Notes under the pieces: model-generated
The model's database searches: none
What the model saw: only the letters and a program-made list of their open reading frames with translations
Told to the model about the DNA's origin: nothing
Assembly: GCF_913057115.1 (NCBI RefSeq)
Contig: NZ_CAJXNN010000004.1
Location: forward strand, 62,001 to 126,000
Source of the DNA: an uncultured Roseovarius sp.
Lineage (GTDB): Bacteria; Pseudomonadota; Alphaproteobacteria; Rhodobacterales; Rhodobacteraceae
Length of the DNA: 64,000 nt
Direction of reading: 5' to 3'
Shown: piece by piece, positions 27,102 to 36,922 of the stretch
How positions within the stretch are numbered: the first letter of the stretch is position 1
Layout of the letters: every line of letters begins with the position of its first letter
Program-made: the position numbers and the translations under genes

Positions 27102-28589
27102 ATGCTTTGGTCGATAATTAAAATAGTTGTTTTCGGCGCCCTGGTTGCTGCTGCCGCCTATGGCGCCTGGTTCCTGCTGGAACTAGACGGCGGGGTACAG
27201 ATCGTCATGGCGGGGTATGAGTTCAACCTCAGCCCGATGATGACCGTGATCGCGCTGTTGCTCTTGGTGCTGGCGATTTGGATTCTCCTGAAGCTGGCCG
27301 GTCTTTTGATTGCCGTTTTGAAGTTCATCAACGGCGATGAGACGGCCCTGTCGCGGTACTTTGATCGCAACCGGCAGGAAAAAGGTTATCGCGCCTTGTC
27401 CGAGGGGTTGCTTGCTTTGGCATCGGGTGAAGGTGACGTGGCAATGAGCAAGGCCAACAAGGCCGAGAAATATCTGAAGAAGCCTGCCCTGACGAACCTG
27501 ATCACGGCTCAGGCTGCTGAAATGTCCGGTGATCGTAAAAAGGCCGAGGCAGTTTATAAACGTTTGTTGAAAAACGAGAATACCCGTTTCGTTGGCGTCC
27601 GGGGGCTGCTGAAGCAGAAGCTGTCGGACGGCGAGACCGAAACGGCGCTCAAGCTGGCGCAGACGGCTTTTGCCCTGAAGCCCAAGCATGCCGAAGTACA
27701 GGATTCGCTCCTGCAGTTGCAGGCCAAGACCGAGGATTGGAAAGGCGCTCGCGAGACCCTGAATGCCAAGCTGAAGTACGGCACCCTGCCACGGGATGTG
27801 CACAAGCGGCGCGATGCGGTTCTGGCCTTGTCGGAAGCGCGCGAGGTTCTTGAAGAGGGTCAGAGCATCGAGGCGCGGGAAGCCGCGATCGAGGCCAATC
27901 GCCTGTCGCCCGATCTGGTCCCAGCCGCTGTTCTGGCCGCGCGGGGGTATATCGAGCAAGGCTCGAAACGCTATGCGACGCGGGTCATTAAGAAGGCATG
28001 GGATGCCCAACCACACCCTGATCTGGCGGCAGCCTTTGCCGAGATTGAGCCCGATGAGTCACCAGATAAGCGTCTGAAACGCTTCAACAAATTGCTTCGC
28101 GTTCATTCCGATAATCGCGAAACCAAACTGCTTGAAGCCGAGCTGCACATCGCTGCGGAAGACTTCCCGGCGGCGCGGCGCGCCTTGGGCGATTTGGCCG
28201 AAGGCGACCCGGATGCGCGGGCTTTGACGATTATGGCGGCCGTGGAGCGGGGCGAAGGCGCCTCGGACGCGGTGGTCAAGGGCTGGCTGGCGCGGGCGCT
28301 GTCGGCGCCGCGTGGGCCGCAATGGGTTTGCGACAACTGCCACCATATCCACGCCGAATGGGCGCCGGTTTGTGAGCATTGTGAATCCTTCGACACCCTG
28401 TCGTGGAAATCGCCGCCAGCCCAAGCGGTCAGCACCGCCACCGGTGTTGAAATGCTGCCACTGATCGTCGGAGCAGTTGAGGATAAGTCGTTGGGCGACA
28501 ACGAGGAATCTGAGGCGGATGCCGACGTGGTGGATGCCGAGATCGTTGAAGACGAAGGCGACACGCCCGAAGAAAAAGCTGAAAAATAA
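27102..28589 (+). CDS. hemY: HemY-like TPR membrane protein
   Basis: The 495-residue protein has two N-terminal membrane helices (~3-22 and 40-62) and the HemY N-terminal domain, then TPR-like helices through residue ~400. Near residues 410-435 a CDNC and CEHC pair forms a zinc-ribbon-like element, followed by an acidic tail. HemY-like proteins are linked to haem synthesis by genome context, but their biochemical job is not settled; this is not the HemY oxidase. It starts 17 bases after the mic60-like gene. Confidence 0.9.
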   Translation: MLWSIIKIVVFGALVAAAAYGAWFLLELDGGVQIVMAGYEFNLSPMMTVIALLLLVLAIWILLKLAGLLIAVLKFINGDETALSRYFDRNRQEKGYRALSEGLLALASGEGDVAMSKANKAEKYLKKPALTNLITAQAAEMSGDRKKAEAVYKRLLKNENTRFVGVRGLLKQKLSDGETETALKLAQTAFALKPKHAEVQDSLLQLQAKTEDWKGARETLNAKLKYGTLPRDVHKRRDAVLALSEAREVLEEGQSIEAREAAIEANRLSPDLVPAAVLAARGYIEQGSKRYATRVIKKAWDAQPHPDLAAAFAEIEPDESPDKRLKRFNKLLRVHSDNRETKLLEAELHIAAEDFPAARRALGDLAEGDPDARALTIMAAVERGEGASDAVVKGWLARALSAPRGPQWVCDNCHHIHAEWAPVCEHCESFDTLSWKSPPAQAVSTATGVEMLPLIVGAVEDKSLGDNEESEADADVVDAEIVEDEGDTPEEKAEK

Positions 28590-28633
28590 CGCTTCCACAG
28601 GGGCGCGCGCGGTGCTATAGCCGCGCTCCGAGT

Positions 28634-28709
28634 GCCGGTGTAGCTCAGCTGGTAGAGCACGTCATTCGTAATGATGGGGTCGTAGGTTCGAGTCCTATCA
28701 CCGGCACCA
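28634..28709 (+). tRNA. tRNA-Thr (anticodon CGT)
   Basis: The 76-base cloverleaf has the acceptor stem GCCGGTG paired with CACCGGC, a D arm with AGCTCAGCTGGTAGAGC, an anticodon loop TTCGTAA and a T arm GGTTCGAGTCC. The CCA end is encoded. It reads ACG threonine codons. It lies 44 bases after hemY, and its 3' end is a possible integration point for mobile DNA. Confidence 0.97.
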
Positions 28710-29138
28710 CAAAATTGATAAAAATATATATATTTTCGTTACTTAACAAATTTTTGCATATTATAATCCACCATTATACCCACCATAAGTCTTTTCTTAT
28801 GATTTTCCGTGAAGGACAGGAATGAGGGGGATTCTGCAACAAGGGCGGAAACCGGTTATTCTCTGCACCTGCGATTGGATCAAAGATAGATGCTGGAAGC
28901 CGACATCCAGTACCCTTTTGTATGACCCTTTTCTTGGAATTGCTGCAAGGCGGCACCAAGCCGAAAGTTAGCTTTGTAGCGATATGCGCAAGTCGCAGTT
29001 GGAACCAATCAGAAGGTTTTTTGACCTTTCAAATTGTGGTTTTCGACTGTTTTCGTCCTCCAAGAAAGGTGATGCCTTTGCGATTGGTCCATGTTGATCA
29101 TCATGCTTCGTGTCGAATGGACCTGCAGGAGAAGAGCT
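28710..29138. other. 429-base AT-rich gap after tRNA-Thr
   Basis: No gene is supported. The first ~90 bases are very AT-rich, with an alternating TA run. Two near-copies of CCACCATWAT lie back to back around 28768-28787. Such a drop in GC right after a tRNA can mark the scar of an excised element, but no integrase fragment or repeated tRNA end was found. Confidence 0.5.
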
Positions 29139-30569
29139 TCACACAACTTCAATTTCATTCCACGCCTGAATCGGAGCTTCACGCCTTTCGGTGCCGAAAG
29201 GCGTACTTTGAGCCTCTTGGTTCTCGGGCCAGGTCACAAGCAAAACCGCACATCGCATTATGGTCTGCTGTGCAATCGTTTCGGCCAGCCTCGCCACCTC
29301 GGTGGTCAACAGCCGTTGACTGGGCTTCGATAAGTCCACTGCGATTTGGACGGGCGCCTGTGCTGGCAAGCCTTGCCGCATGAGCGATTCTGATATCCGA
29401 GCGGCTTGCCCGACCGACATATAAAACGCTGTCGTCGTGCCCGGCCCGGAAAGACGTGTGCAATCGGGCAGTGGGTCTTTTTCATGTCCTGTCCCCGTCG
29501 CCAGAACCAAGGTGTTGGCAACCCCGCGCTCGGTCAAGCTTTGGCCGAGCGCAGAGGCCGCCGCCGAAGCCGCCGTCACGCCGGGGACCAGCTCAACCGG
29601 CACACCTGCGGCCTTAGCCGCTTCGATCTCTTCGCTGGCGCGTCCGAAGATCGCCGGATCCCCCGATTTGAGGCGCACCACACGGCGACCTTTAAGGGCC
29701 TCGGCCACGATCATCTGGTTGATCTGCTCCTGCGGCCAGCTATGAGCGCCAACATGTTTGCCAACGAAAACCCGTTCGGCGTCGCGACGCGCCAATTCCA
29801 GAACCTCACTGTCCACCAGACGGTCATAAAAGATAACATCAGCCTCCTGTAGACGCTCCACCGCGCGCAGGGTCATCAGATCCCGCGCACCCGGCCCGGC
29901 GCCGACAAGCGAGACACAGCCTTGTGCGGCATCTTGCGGGGCTGCGCCTGCGGCGATCGCCGTTTTGATTTGACGCGCGGCCTTGCGCTCCCCGCCGCGC
30001 ACCCAAAGGTCACGCGGTGCGCCCTTGAAAACCCAAGCCCAAAGCGCGCGGCGCTGTGGCCGGGGCACATGAGTCTCGACACTGCGGCGCAAGCGTCCGG
30101 CCAAGGCGGCCAACCCCCCGAGGTTTTGCGGTAGCGTCCGTTCCAGTCGGGTCTTGATATCGCGCGTCAGGACCGGCGCGGTGCCTTCGCTGCCGATGGC
30201 GACGACGATGGGATCGCGATCAACGATCGCAGGCGTGGTCATGTCGCACAACTCGGGCTGGTCGACCACATTCACGGCGCAGCCCATGGCCTTGGCCACG
30301 CCATGCACGGCCGCATCAAATCCTGGGCATCCGGTTCCGACAAAGACCATTGCCGCGTCTTTGAAAACCTCGGCGGATAATGCGGGGATATGCTCGGCCT
30401 TACCCTCAGCCACAACACCCTCAAGCTCAGGCTCAAGGAGGGCAGCAACAAGCACGATGCGGGCGTCAGTTTTCAGCATCAGCCGGGTTTTCTGGGCGGC
30501 CTGTTCACCACCGCCCACGATCACAACGCGGCGGCCGCTGGTACGAATGAACATAGGGAAGGCTTTCAT
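29139..30569 (-). CDS. cysG: Sirohaem synthase CysG
   Basis: The 476-residue multifunctional enzyme turns uroporphyrinogen III into sirohaem, the cofactor of NirB. The N-terminal NAD domain starts with the GGGEQAAQKTRLML segment and covers precorrin-2 dehydrogenase/ferrochelatase (~1-210). The C-terminal half (~215-460) is the methyltransferase, with VGAGPGARDLMTLRAVE, FYDRLVD, LKSGDPAIFGR and PGVTAASA. AAAGGA lies nine bases before this ATG; an upstream start inside the neighbour was rejected. It closes the nitrate operon and feeds directly into NirB. Confidence 0.96.
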   Translation of the reverse strand: MKAFPMFIRTSGRRVVIVGGGEQAAQKTRLMLKTDARIVLVAALLEPELEGVVAEGKAEHIPALSAEVFKDAAMVFVGTGCPGFDAAVHGVAKAMGCAVNVVDQPELCDMTTPAIVDRDPIVVAIGSEGTAPVLTRDIKTRLERTLPQNLGGLAALAGRLRRSVETHVPRPQRRALWAWVFKGAPRDLWVRGGERKAARQIKTAIAAGAAPQDAAQGCVSLVGAGPGARDLMTLRAVERLQEADVIFYDRLVDSEVLELARRDAERVFVGKHVGAHSWPQEQINQMIVAEALKGRRVVRLKSGDPAIFGRASEEIEAAKAAGVPVELVPGVTAASAAASALGQSLTERGVANTLVLATGTGHEKDPLPDCTRLSGPGTTTAFYMSVGQAARISESLMRQGLPAQAPVQIAVDLSKPSQRLLTTEVARLAETIAQQTIMRCAVLLVTWPENQEAQSTPFGTERREAPIQAWNEIEVV

Positions 30570-30582
30570 GGCTGTATCCTTT

Positions 30583-31533
30583 TCAAGCGGGGTGGAGAGG
30601 GGCCGACGCGGTGCAAAGCGAGGTGGCCAGTTCGGTTGCATCCGAGTGGCCAAGTGTCTCAAGCGCCAACCGCGCAGTGCCGACAATGGTTTGCGTCTCA
30701 AAGGCCGGTAGGCTGTGAGGCTGCCGTGCCGCGATCAGTGGCGGGGCTGACGCCGAGGAGAGCCGCCGTGTTTCATCCAGCAAGGCAGGCAGGACCGATT
30801 GATAGAGCCGCCCGCGCCGCAGCCCAAACGCCGCGATTTGTTTGGAGGGGTGACGTTCAAATTCACCGCCGCCGCCCTTGATCACGCTTAGGCTCTGCCA
30901 CTCCAATAGGGCGGCGGCATCAGCTTGCAGTAGCCGATAGGACGGATGGAAAACCCCTTGCACGCTGGCCTTCGCGCGCCCCGGGTTCAACATGCGGCAC
31001 ACCGTGTTGATACACGAACGAAGGCCCAACACGTCGCGCAGCGTCAAAAGGCGAAAAAGTGCGGGATGCAGGGTTTCAAGTGGCAGATAGGCAATGCCAT
31101 GACGATCCAGCAGGATATTGGCCTCATCGGCAGTGCGCGCAGTTTTGATGCCTGCGGTTTGAAGCCCCTCGCGAATTTTTTGGTCCGCCCCGTTCCAGCC
31201 ATGCAGCAAAACCCGGTGTCCGGCCCGCGCCACCATGGCGGCGGAAAACAGGAACCACGGCGCCCCGCGGGTGCGCCCCGCCGCATAGCTTGGCCAATCC
31301 AGATCGACCGCCTCAATACGCGGTGCGCTGGCCTGTGCCGCGCAGGCAAGCCCGGCGATTTCCTCGGCGGTTTCCCCCTTCATACGCAAAAGCATCAATA
31401 GCGCGCCCACCGCCGCCGGCGCCGCATCGCCCGACAGCATCAGATGCATGGCGTCATAGGCCTCGGTTTGGGTCAAAGACCGCGACCGTCCGGGGCCACG
31501 CCCCAAGGTGCGGACATGCTCTGCAAGGCTCAT
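30583..31533 (-). CDS. TrpD2-like protein (anthranilate phosphoribosyltransferase homologue)
   Basis: The 316-residue protein has a phosphoribosyltransferase family 3 build: helical N-domain with LTQTEAYDAMHLMLSGDAAPAAVGALLMLLRMKGET, then an alpha/beta domain with HGWNG instead of the normal KHGN substrate loop and LHPALFRLLTLRDVLGLRS. In YbiB/TrpD2 such changes go with loss of the enzyme activity and with DNA binding. Its four-base overlap with nasA puts it firmly in the nitrate operon. Its role there is unknown; damage sensing or regulation are guesses. Confidence 0.75.
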   Translation of the reverse strand: MSLAEHVRTLGRGPGRSRSLTQTEAYDAMHLMLSGDAAPAAVGALLMLLRMKGETAEEIAGLACAAQASAPRIEAVDLDWPSYAAGRTRGAPWFLFSAAMVARAGHRVLLHGWNGADQKIREGLQTAGIKTARTADEANILLDRHGIAYLPLETLHPALFRLLTLRDVLGLRSCINTVCRMLNPGRAKASVQGVFHPSYRLLQADAAALLEWQSLSVIKGGGGEFERHPSKQIAAFGLRRGRLYQSVLPALLDETRRLSSASAPPLIAARQPHSLPAFETQTIVGTARLALETLGHSDATELATSLCTASAPLHPA

Positions 31534-34160
31534 TGTGCCGCCTCCGGTCTGCGCAGGTTTTGCAAGAGGGTTGCGATCTCGGGGCGGCACGACCCGCAAT
31601 TTGTGCCCGCCCCCAAGGCCTCCCCAATCGCGTCGACCGAAATCAACCCCTGCTTCTCGACTGCCTCGACGATGGTATTCACCCCAACACCGAGGCACGA
31701 ACACAGAACCGGCCCCGGGTTCGGAACATCCGCCGCCGGGCGCCCCTGAAGCACAGCTTCGGCTGCGCCCCCCGGCAATCCCATCAGATAGTCACGCATC
31801 ACCGCCACCGGGCGCGGCGCCACGAAGACCGCACCGATCAATGCGCCAGCCTCGTACAAGGCCACACGCGCCACACTGCGCCCTGCATCCAAGACCGATG
31901 TCACCTCGGCGCCGGGCGCATCGAACAGGCGTTTGGCTTCCTCCTCCCAATCCTTGCAAGGCGTAAGGCCCGCTAACTCCGCGCGATAGCCGTGCTTGGT
32001 GCGGGCCATGGCCCAGTATTCGGCCTTTGGCGTCATTTCGGCACGCGACACGGCAAAGCCGTACCAATCCGCCTCGAAGCGCGACAGCGCCACAACGCTG
32101 GCCTTGCTTTCCGGCTGACCCGACACCGGGTCGGTCATCGCAGCGACAAGCGCATCAATCCGGGCCGACGGCGCGGTTTGCCCGGTCCAGTGCATCGGGG
32201 CGAAGACCTGTCCGGGCTGCACCGTGTCGGTGATCCGCGCGCGCAATATTGCCCGGCCGTGGGGGCTTTGCAGCTCCACAAGATCGGCGGGCTCAATGCC
32301 CTGGGCCGTGGCATCCTCGGGGTGCAACTCGACAAACGGCTCTGGCATATGGGCAGACAGGCGGGGGCTAAGGGCTGTACGGGTCATGGTGTGCCACTGG
32401 TCCCGCAGCCGCCCGGTGTTGAGGCGAAATGGATAGCGCGGCCCGGTTTTCGAGGCCGGCGGCCTATAGCTTACTGGCACGAACCTCGCCTTTCCATCGG
32501 CATGGAAAAAACGACCGTCTGCAAAAAAGCGACCGCCTTCGCGCGCCGCCGTGACAGGCCAGCGGATCGGTGCAAGTGCCGCGTAGTCCGCGTCGTTCAA
32601 CTGCGAAAGGCGCGAGATATCGAAATCCCGCCCAAACCGTCCTGCAATCCCCGACAGCGCCGCATATTCGCCGAAAATCTCGGCCGGGCTGTCATAATCG
32701 AAGGCCCGGTCATGGCCCATGCGCTGCCCGACCTCGGCCAGAATGGCCCAATCGGCGCGAGCGTTTTTGGGGGCGGGTAGAACGCTGCGCTGGCGGCTGA
32801 TCGTGCGGTCGGAATTGGTGACGGTGCCATCTTTTTCGGCCCATGCCGTGGCCGGCAACACAACATCAGCCAGCCGCCCCGTATCTGTGGCCGCCGTGAT
32901 ATCGCTGACCACCGTGAAATCGCAGCCCTCGATCGCGTCGCGCACCGCGTCGGCCTCGGGCATCGACACGGCGGGGTTGGTGTGGATGATCCACAGGGCT
33001 TTGATCCGCCCGTCACCCACGGCGCGGAACATATCCACCGCCTTGAGACCCGGGGCCTCTGGGATGCTCGGCGCATCCCAAAAATCGCGCACAGCTGCGC
33101 GATGATCGGGGTTTTCCAGATCAAGGTGACAGGCCAGCATATTGGCCAAGCCGCCAACCTCGCGCCCGCCCATGGCATTGGGCTGCCCGGTGACCGAAAG
33201 CGGCCCCATGCCCGGCTTGCCGATGCGGCCGGTGGCGAGGTGACAGTTGAGGATGGAATTGACCTTATCCGAACCGCTGGTCGATTGGTTGACGCCTTGA
33301 CTATAGATGGTCACCACCTTTTCGTTTTGCATCCAAAGCTCACAAAAGGCGGTGATCTCGTCGTCGCTCAAACCGGTGACAGATACGTCGTCGCGCAGCG
33401 CCGCAGCCAAAGCCGCGTCAAACCCTTGCGTCCGAGCGATATAGGCCTTGTCCAACGCACCACCTTCATAAAGCGTGGCAAGCAAGCGGTTGAACAGCGC
33501 CACATCGCTGCCGGGCTGCAAGGCCAGATGCATATCGGCCCCGTCGCAGCTTGCCGTGCGGCGCGGATCAATCACAACGATCCGCGTTCCGCGCTTTTTT
33601 CGCGTGTCCAAAAAGCGCTGGTACAGCACCGGGTGGCACCAGGCGAGGTTGGAGCCGACCAGAACCACCAGGTCGGCCTCATCCAAATCCTCATAGGTGC
33701 CGGGCACCGTATCTGTGCCAAAGGCGCGCTTGTGGCCTGCCACACTGGACGCCATGCAGAGCCGCGAATTGGTGTCGATATTGGCCGAGCCGATGAAGCC
33801 TTTCATCAGCTTGTTGGCGACGTAATAATCCTCAGTCAGCAATTGACCCGAGACATAGAACGCCACGCTGTCGGGGCCATTTTGCGCGACGGTGTCGGCG
33901 AACCGATCCGCCACCAATTGCAATGCCTCGTCCCAACCGGCTTCGCGCCCATTGACCTGCGGCGCCAACAGGCGATGCTCCAGCCCCACGGTTTCGGCCA
34001 GCGCCGAGCCCTTGGAACACAGCCTCCCAAAGTTCGCCGGATGTTCGGGATCACCGCGTACATCCAGCCCGCCTTGCCCATCGGGGCGCAAAAGTACCCC
34101 GCAGCCCACGCCGCAATAAGGGCATGTCGAGCGGGTCTCCGGCAGGCCCGTGCCATCCAT
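31530..34160 (-). CDS. nasA: Assimilatory nitrate reductase, molybdopterin subunit
   Basis: The 876-residue cytoplasmic enzyme reduces nitrate to nitrite. A [4Fe-4S] site is formed by Cys13, Cys16, Cys20 and Cys48. The long molybdopterin domain includes TNSRLCMASSVAGHKRAFGTD and YSQGVNQSTSG. A C-terminal BFD-like [2Fe-2S] domain (about residues 805-870) has the CSCLGVG and TNCGSCRPEI blocks, as expected for an NAD(P)H- or flavoprotein-fed NasA type. The ATG overlaps the nirD stop; a GTG one codon earlier is possible. Confidence 0.96.
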   Translation of the reverse strand: MDGTGLPETRSTCPYCGVGCGVLLRPDGQGGLDVRGDPEHPANFGRLCSKGSALAETVGLEHRLLAPQVNGREAGWDEALQLVADRFADTVAQNGPDSVAFYVSGQLLTEDYYVANKLMKGFIGSANIDTNSRLCMASSVAGHKRAFGTDTVPGTYEDLDEADLVVLVGSNLAWCHPVLYQRFLDTRKKRGTRIVVIDPRRTASCDGADMHLALQPGSDVALFNRLLATLYEGGALDKAYIARTQGFDAALAAALRDDVSVTGLSDDEITAFCELWMQNEKVVTIYSQGVNQSTSGSDKVNSILNCHLATGRIGKPGMGPLSVTGQPNAMGGREVGGLANMLACHLDLENPDHRAAVRDFWDAPSIPEAPGLKAVDMFRAVGDGRIKALWIIHTNPAVSMPEADAVRDAIEGCDFTVVSDITAATDTGRLADVVLPATAWAEKDGTVTNSDRTISRQRSVLPAPKNARADWAILAEVGQRMGHDRAFDYDSPAEIFGEYAALSGIAGRFGRDFDISRLSQLNDADYAALAPIRWPVTAAREGGRFFADGRFFHADGKARFVPVSYRPPASKTGPRYPFRLNTGRLRDQWHTMTRTALSPRLSAHMPEPFVELHPEDATAQGIEPADLVELQSPHGRAILRARITDTVQPGQVFAPMHWTGQTAPSARIDALVAAMTDPVSGQPESKASVVALSRFEADWYGFAVSRAEMTPKAEYWAMARTKHGYRAELAGLTPCKDWEEEAKRLFDAPGAEVTSVLDAGRSVARVALYEAGALIGAVFVAPRPVAVMRDYLMGLPGGAAEAVLQGRPAADVPNPGPVLCSCLGVGVNTIVEAVEKQGLISVDAIGEALGAGTNCGSCRPEIATLLQNLRRPEAAQ

Positions 34161-34489
34161 CACGCGGCACTCCTTTTGCCCACGGCCTCACCATCCAGCA
34201 AGATACGCGCGCCCTCCAGACGCACAGGATAGGTGGCGATGCGCCCGTCCTCGCCATCGGCTTGGCCGGTATCGAGGTTAAAGACCCAGTTGTGCAGTGG
34301 GCAGGTCACAGATTGCCCATGCACGATCCCTTCGGAAAGTGGGCCGCCCTTGTGCGGGCAGGTGTTCGATGCGGCGAACACCTCGGCCTCGGCGGTGCGG
34401 AACAGGGCCACGCAACCCACCGGCGTTTTCACCACCCGCGCCCCGCGCGGGGGAATGTCGTCGATATGTCCGATGTCGATCCAGCTCAT
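34160..34489 (-). CDS. nirD: Nitrite reductase small subunit NirD
   Basis: The 109-residue Rieske-like protein belongs with NirB. The two blocks NTCPHKGGPLSEG and CPLHNWVFNL provide the Cys-His pairs of a [2Fe-2S] site, so unlike the E. coli form this NirD keeps its iron ligands. It overlaps nirB by four bases and nasA by one. A longer upstream frame lies inside nirB and was rejected. Confidence 0.95.
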   Translation of the reverse strand: MSWIDIGHIDDIPPRGARVVKTPVGCVALFRTAEAEVFAASNTCPHKGGPLSEGIVHGQSVTCPLHNWVFNLDTGQADGEDGRIATYPVRLEGARILLDGEAVGKRSAA

Positions 34490-36918
34490 TCTGCGGCCTC
34501 CAATGTCAGATCCGCCAAGGGCGCATAACTTGACGCGCGCTCTTGCGCGTGCTCGGCCCATGGATCCTTGCGGTAGATGGATTGCGAAAGCTCAAACGCC
34601 TCGATCAGTCGGGCGCGCTCATCGGTGTCCATGATGCGCTCTTTCACCCAATCCAACCCGACCTTGGCAAGCCACTTATAGGGTCGGTCAAGATACTTTG
34701 CGTTTTCACGATAAAGCTGGACGAAGGCGATCGTCACCGCGATGGCCTCCTCCTCGGTGGGCACGTCGATCAGGCGCTCGGTTTCCTTCACGTCCATACC
34801 CGCAGCACCGCCGACACTCACCTGATAGCCACTGTCGACGCAGACGATGCCGACATCCTTGCAGGTCGCCTCGGCGCAATTGCGCGGACAACCTGAGACA
34901 GCCAGCTTGACCTTGTGCGGCGTCCAAGACCCCCAAAGCGCCTGTTCCAGCTTGATGCCAAGGCCCGTGCTGTCCTGCGTGCCAAAGCGGCAATGATCGG
35001 TCCCGACGCAGGTTTTCACCGTGCGCAGCCCCTTGGAATAGGCATGACCCGAGACCAGCCCCGCGCGATTCAAGTCCGCCCAGATCGCCGGCAGGTCTTC
35101 GCCCTTGACCCCAAGAAGGTCGATCCGCTGCCCGCCGGTCACCTTGACGGTGGGCACGTTATATTTATCGGCGGCGTCCGCGATGGCGCGCAATTCATCG
35201 GGGTTGGTGATCCCGCCCCACATGCGCGGCACCACGCTGAAGGTGCCGTCCTTCTGGATGTTGGCGTGCTTGCGCTCGTTGACGAACCGGCTTTGCGGAT
35301 CGTCCTGATACTCAAGCGGCCAGTCGGCCAGCAGGTAGAAATTCACCGCCGGGCGGCAGGCATGGCAGCCATTGGGCGTTTTCCACCCCAACTCCTGCCA
35401 AACCGCCGCCTGCGATTTCAGCTCCTGCGACTTGATCAGGCGGCGCACATCCTCGTGGCTCAAGTCGGTACAGCCACAAACAGGCTGCGCTGTCGGCGCT
35501 TCGAAGTCATCGCCCAAAGTCACCTGCAAAAGCTGCTCAACCAGCCCTGTACAGGTCCCGCAGGAGGCGCTGGCCTTGGTCTGTGCCTTGACGGCCCCAA
35601 GGTCCGTCGCCCCGCCTTCGATGGCATCCACGATCTTACCTTTGCAAATGCCGTTACAACCGCAGATTTCCGCGTCACGCGGCAAGGCTGCAACGGCTGA
35701 GAGAGGGTCCGCTTGTTCGCCCCCCTGAAAGGTCGGGCCAAAGATCAGCGTCTCGCGCATCTCATCAATTTCGGTGCCGTCCTTGATCAGCCCGAAAAAC
35801 CAATTGCCGTCGGCGGTGTCGCCATACATCACCGCCCCAACCAGATGATCGCCCTCGATCACCAAACGCTTGTAAATACCGCGCGCCGGATCGCGAAAAA
35901 CGATATCCTCGCGGCCGTCACCCTCGGCGAAATCGCCTGCGCTGAACAGGTCACAGCCAGTCACCTTCAGCTTGGTGGCAATATCCTTGACCACAAAGGC
36001 ATCGGGTTGATCCATCAAGGTATGGGCCAACACCTTCGCCTGATCGTAAAGCGGCGCGACAAGGCCAAACAGATGGCCGTCGAATTCCACGCATTCGCCC
36101 ACGGCGTAAATATTCGGGTCCGAGGTCTGCATCTGGGCATTCACCTCAATGCCGCGGGCCACCTCGACCCCGGCATCGGTGGCCAGCCGAGTTTCGGGCC
36201 GGATCCCCACCGCCATGACGACTAAATCGGCCTCCAGCGCGGTGTTATCCTCCAACATGACACCTTCGACCCTATCTTCGCCCAGAATGGCGGCGGTCGA
36301 GGCTTGGGTCATGATCGTGATCCCGCGCTTTTCCAGATCGCGGCGCAGGAGGTATCCGGCGGCCTCGTCCAGCTGCCGCTCCATCAGATGGCCCATGAGG
36401 TGCAGCACAGTGACCTCCATGCCCCGCTCAGCCAGACCTGCAGCCGCCTCAAGGCCCAAAAGACCGCCACCGATCACCACGGCCTTGCCGCCTTTTTGCG
36501 CGGCCTCGATCATGGCGTTGGTGTCGTCCAGATCGCGGTAGGTGATGACTCCGGGCAAATCCTTGCCCTCAACGGGAATTAAAAACGGGGCCGAGCCGGT
36601 AGCGATGATCAGCTTGTCATAGGGCACATAGCCGTTCTGACCTTCGACAACCTTCATCTCGCGGTCGATCTTCACCACATGCTCGCCGAAGCGGCAGGTG
36701 ACGCCATGCGCTTCATACCAATCGGCACCGTGTGTGACGATATCCTCATAGGTCTTGTCGCCGGACAGCACGGGCGAGAGCATGATGCGGTTGTAATTGC
36801 CGCGTGGCTCGGCATTGAACAGCGTAATGTCAAAGGCGCCGGCGTTTTCTTCGACCAAATGTTCGATCACCCGGCCCGAGGCCATACCCGCCCCGATTAT
36901 AACCAGTTTCTGTGTCAT
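34486..36918 (-). CDS. nirB: Nitrite reductase large subunit NirB
   Basis: The 810-residue enzyme reduces nitrite to ammonium with NADH. Residues 1-~380 are the FAD/NAD(P) module (IIGAGMASGR near the start, VVIGGGLLGLEAA in the NAD site). Two BFD-like [2Fe-2S] modules follow, around CGCNGICKG ... SCGTCTG (~420-465) and CGCTDLSHEDVRRLI. The C-terminal part holds the sirohaem-[4Fe-4S] site with CVGTDHCRFG and CPRNCAEATC. It starts four bases before the transporter stop. Confidence 0.97.
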   Translation of the reverse strand: MTQKLVIIGAGMASGRVIEHLVEENAGAFDITLFNAEPRGNYNRIMLSPVLSGDKTYEDIVTHGADWYEAHGVTCRFGEHVVKIDREMKVVEGQNGYVPYDKLIIATGSAPFLIPVEGKDLPGVITYRDLDDTNAMIEAAQKGGKAVVIGGGLLGLEAAAGLAERGMEVTVLHLMGHLMERQLDEAAGYLLRRDLEKRGITIMTQASTAAILGEDRVEGVMLEDNTALEADLVVMAVGIRPETRLATDAGVEVARGIEVNAQMQTSDPNIYAVGECVEFDGHLFGLVAPLYDQAKVLAHTLMDQPDAFVVKDIATKLKVTGCDLFSAGDFAEGDGREDIVFRDPARGIYKRLVIEGDHLVGAVMYGDTADGNWFFGLIKDGTEIDEMRETLIFGPTFQGGEQADPLSAVAALPRDAEICGCNGICKGKIVDAIEGGATDLGAVKAQTKASASCGTCTGLVEQLLQVTLGDDFEAPTAQPVCGCTDLSHEDVRRLIKSQELKSQAAVWQELGWKTPNGCHACRPAVNFYLLADWPLEYQDDPQSRFVNERKHANIQKDGTFSVVPRMWGGITNPDELRAIADAADKYNVPTVKVTGGQRIDLLGVKGEDLPAIWADLNRAGLVSGHAYSKGLRTVKTCVGTDHCRFGTQDSTGLGIKLEQALWGSWTPHKVKLAVSGCPRNCAEATCKDVGIVCVDSGYQVSVGGAAGMDVKETERLIDVPTEEEAIAVTIAFVQLYRENAKYLDRPYKWLAKVGLDWVKERIMDTDERARLIEAFELSQSIYRKDPWAEHAQERASSYAPLADLTLEAAE

Positions 36919-36922
36919 GGGT

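Noticed and set aside
28922..29383. 153-codon frame beside the tRNA
   Set aside because: Runs into the 3' end of cysG on the other strand; no motif or ribosome site.
32982..34232. 416-codon frame on the upper strand
   Set aside because: It is antisense to nasA and has no known domain.
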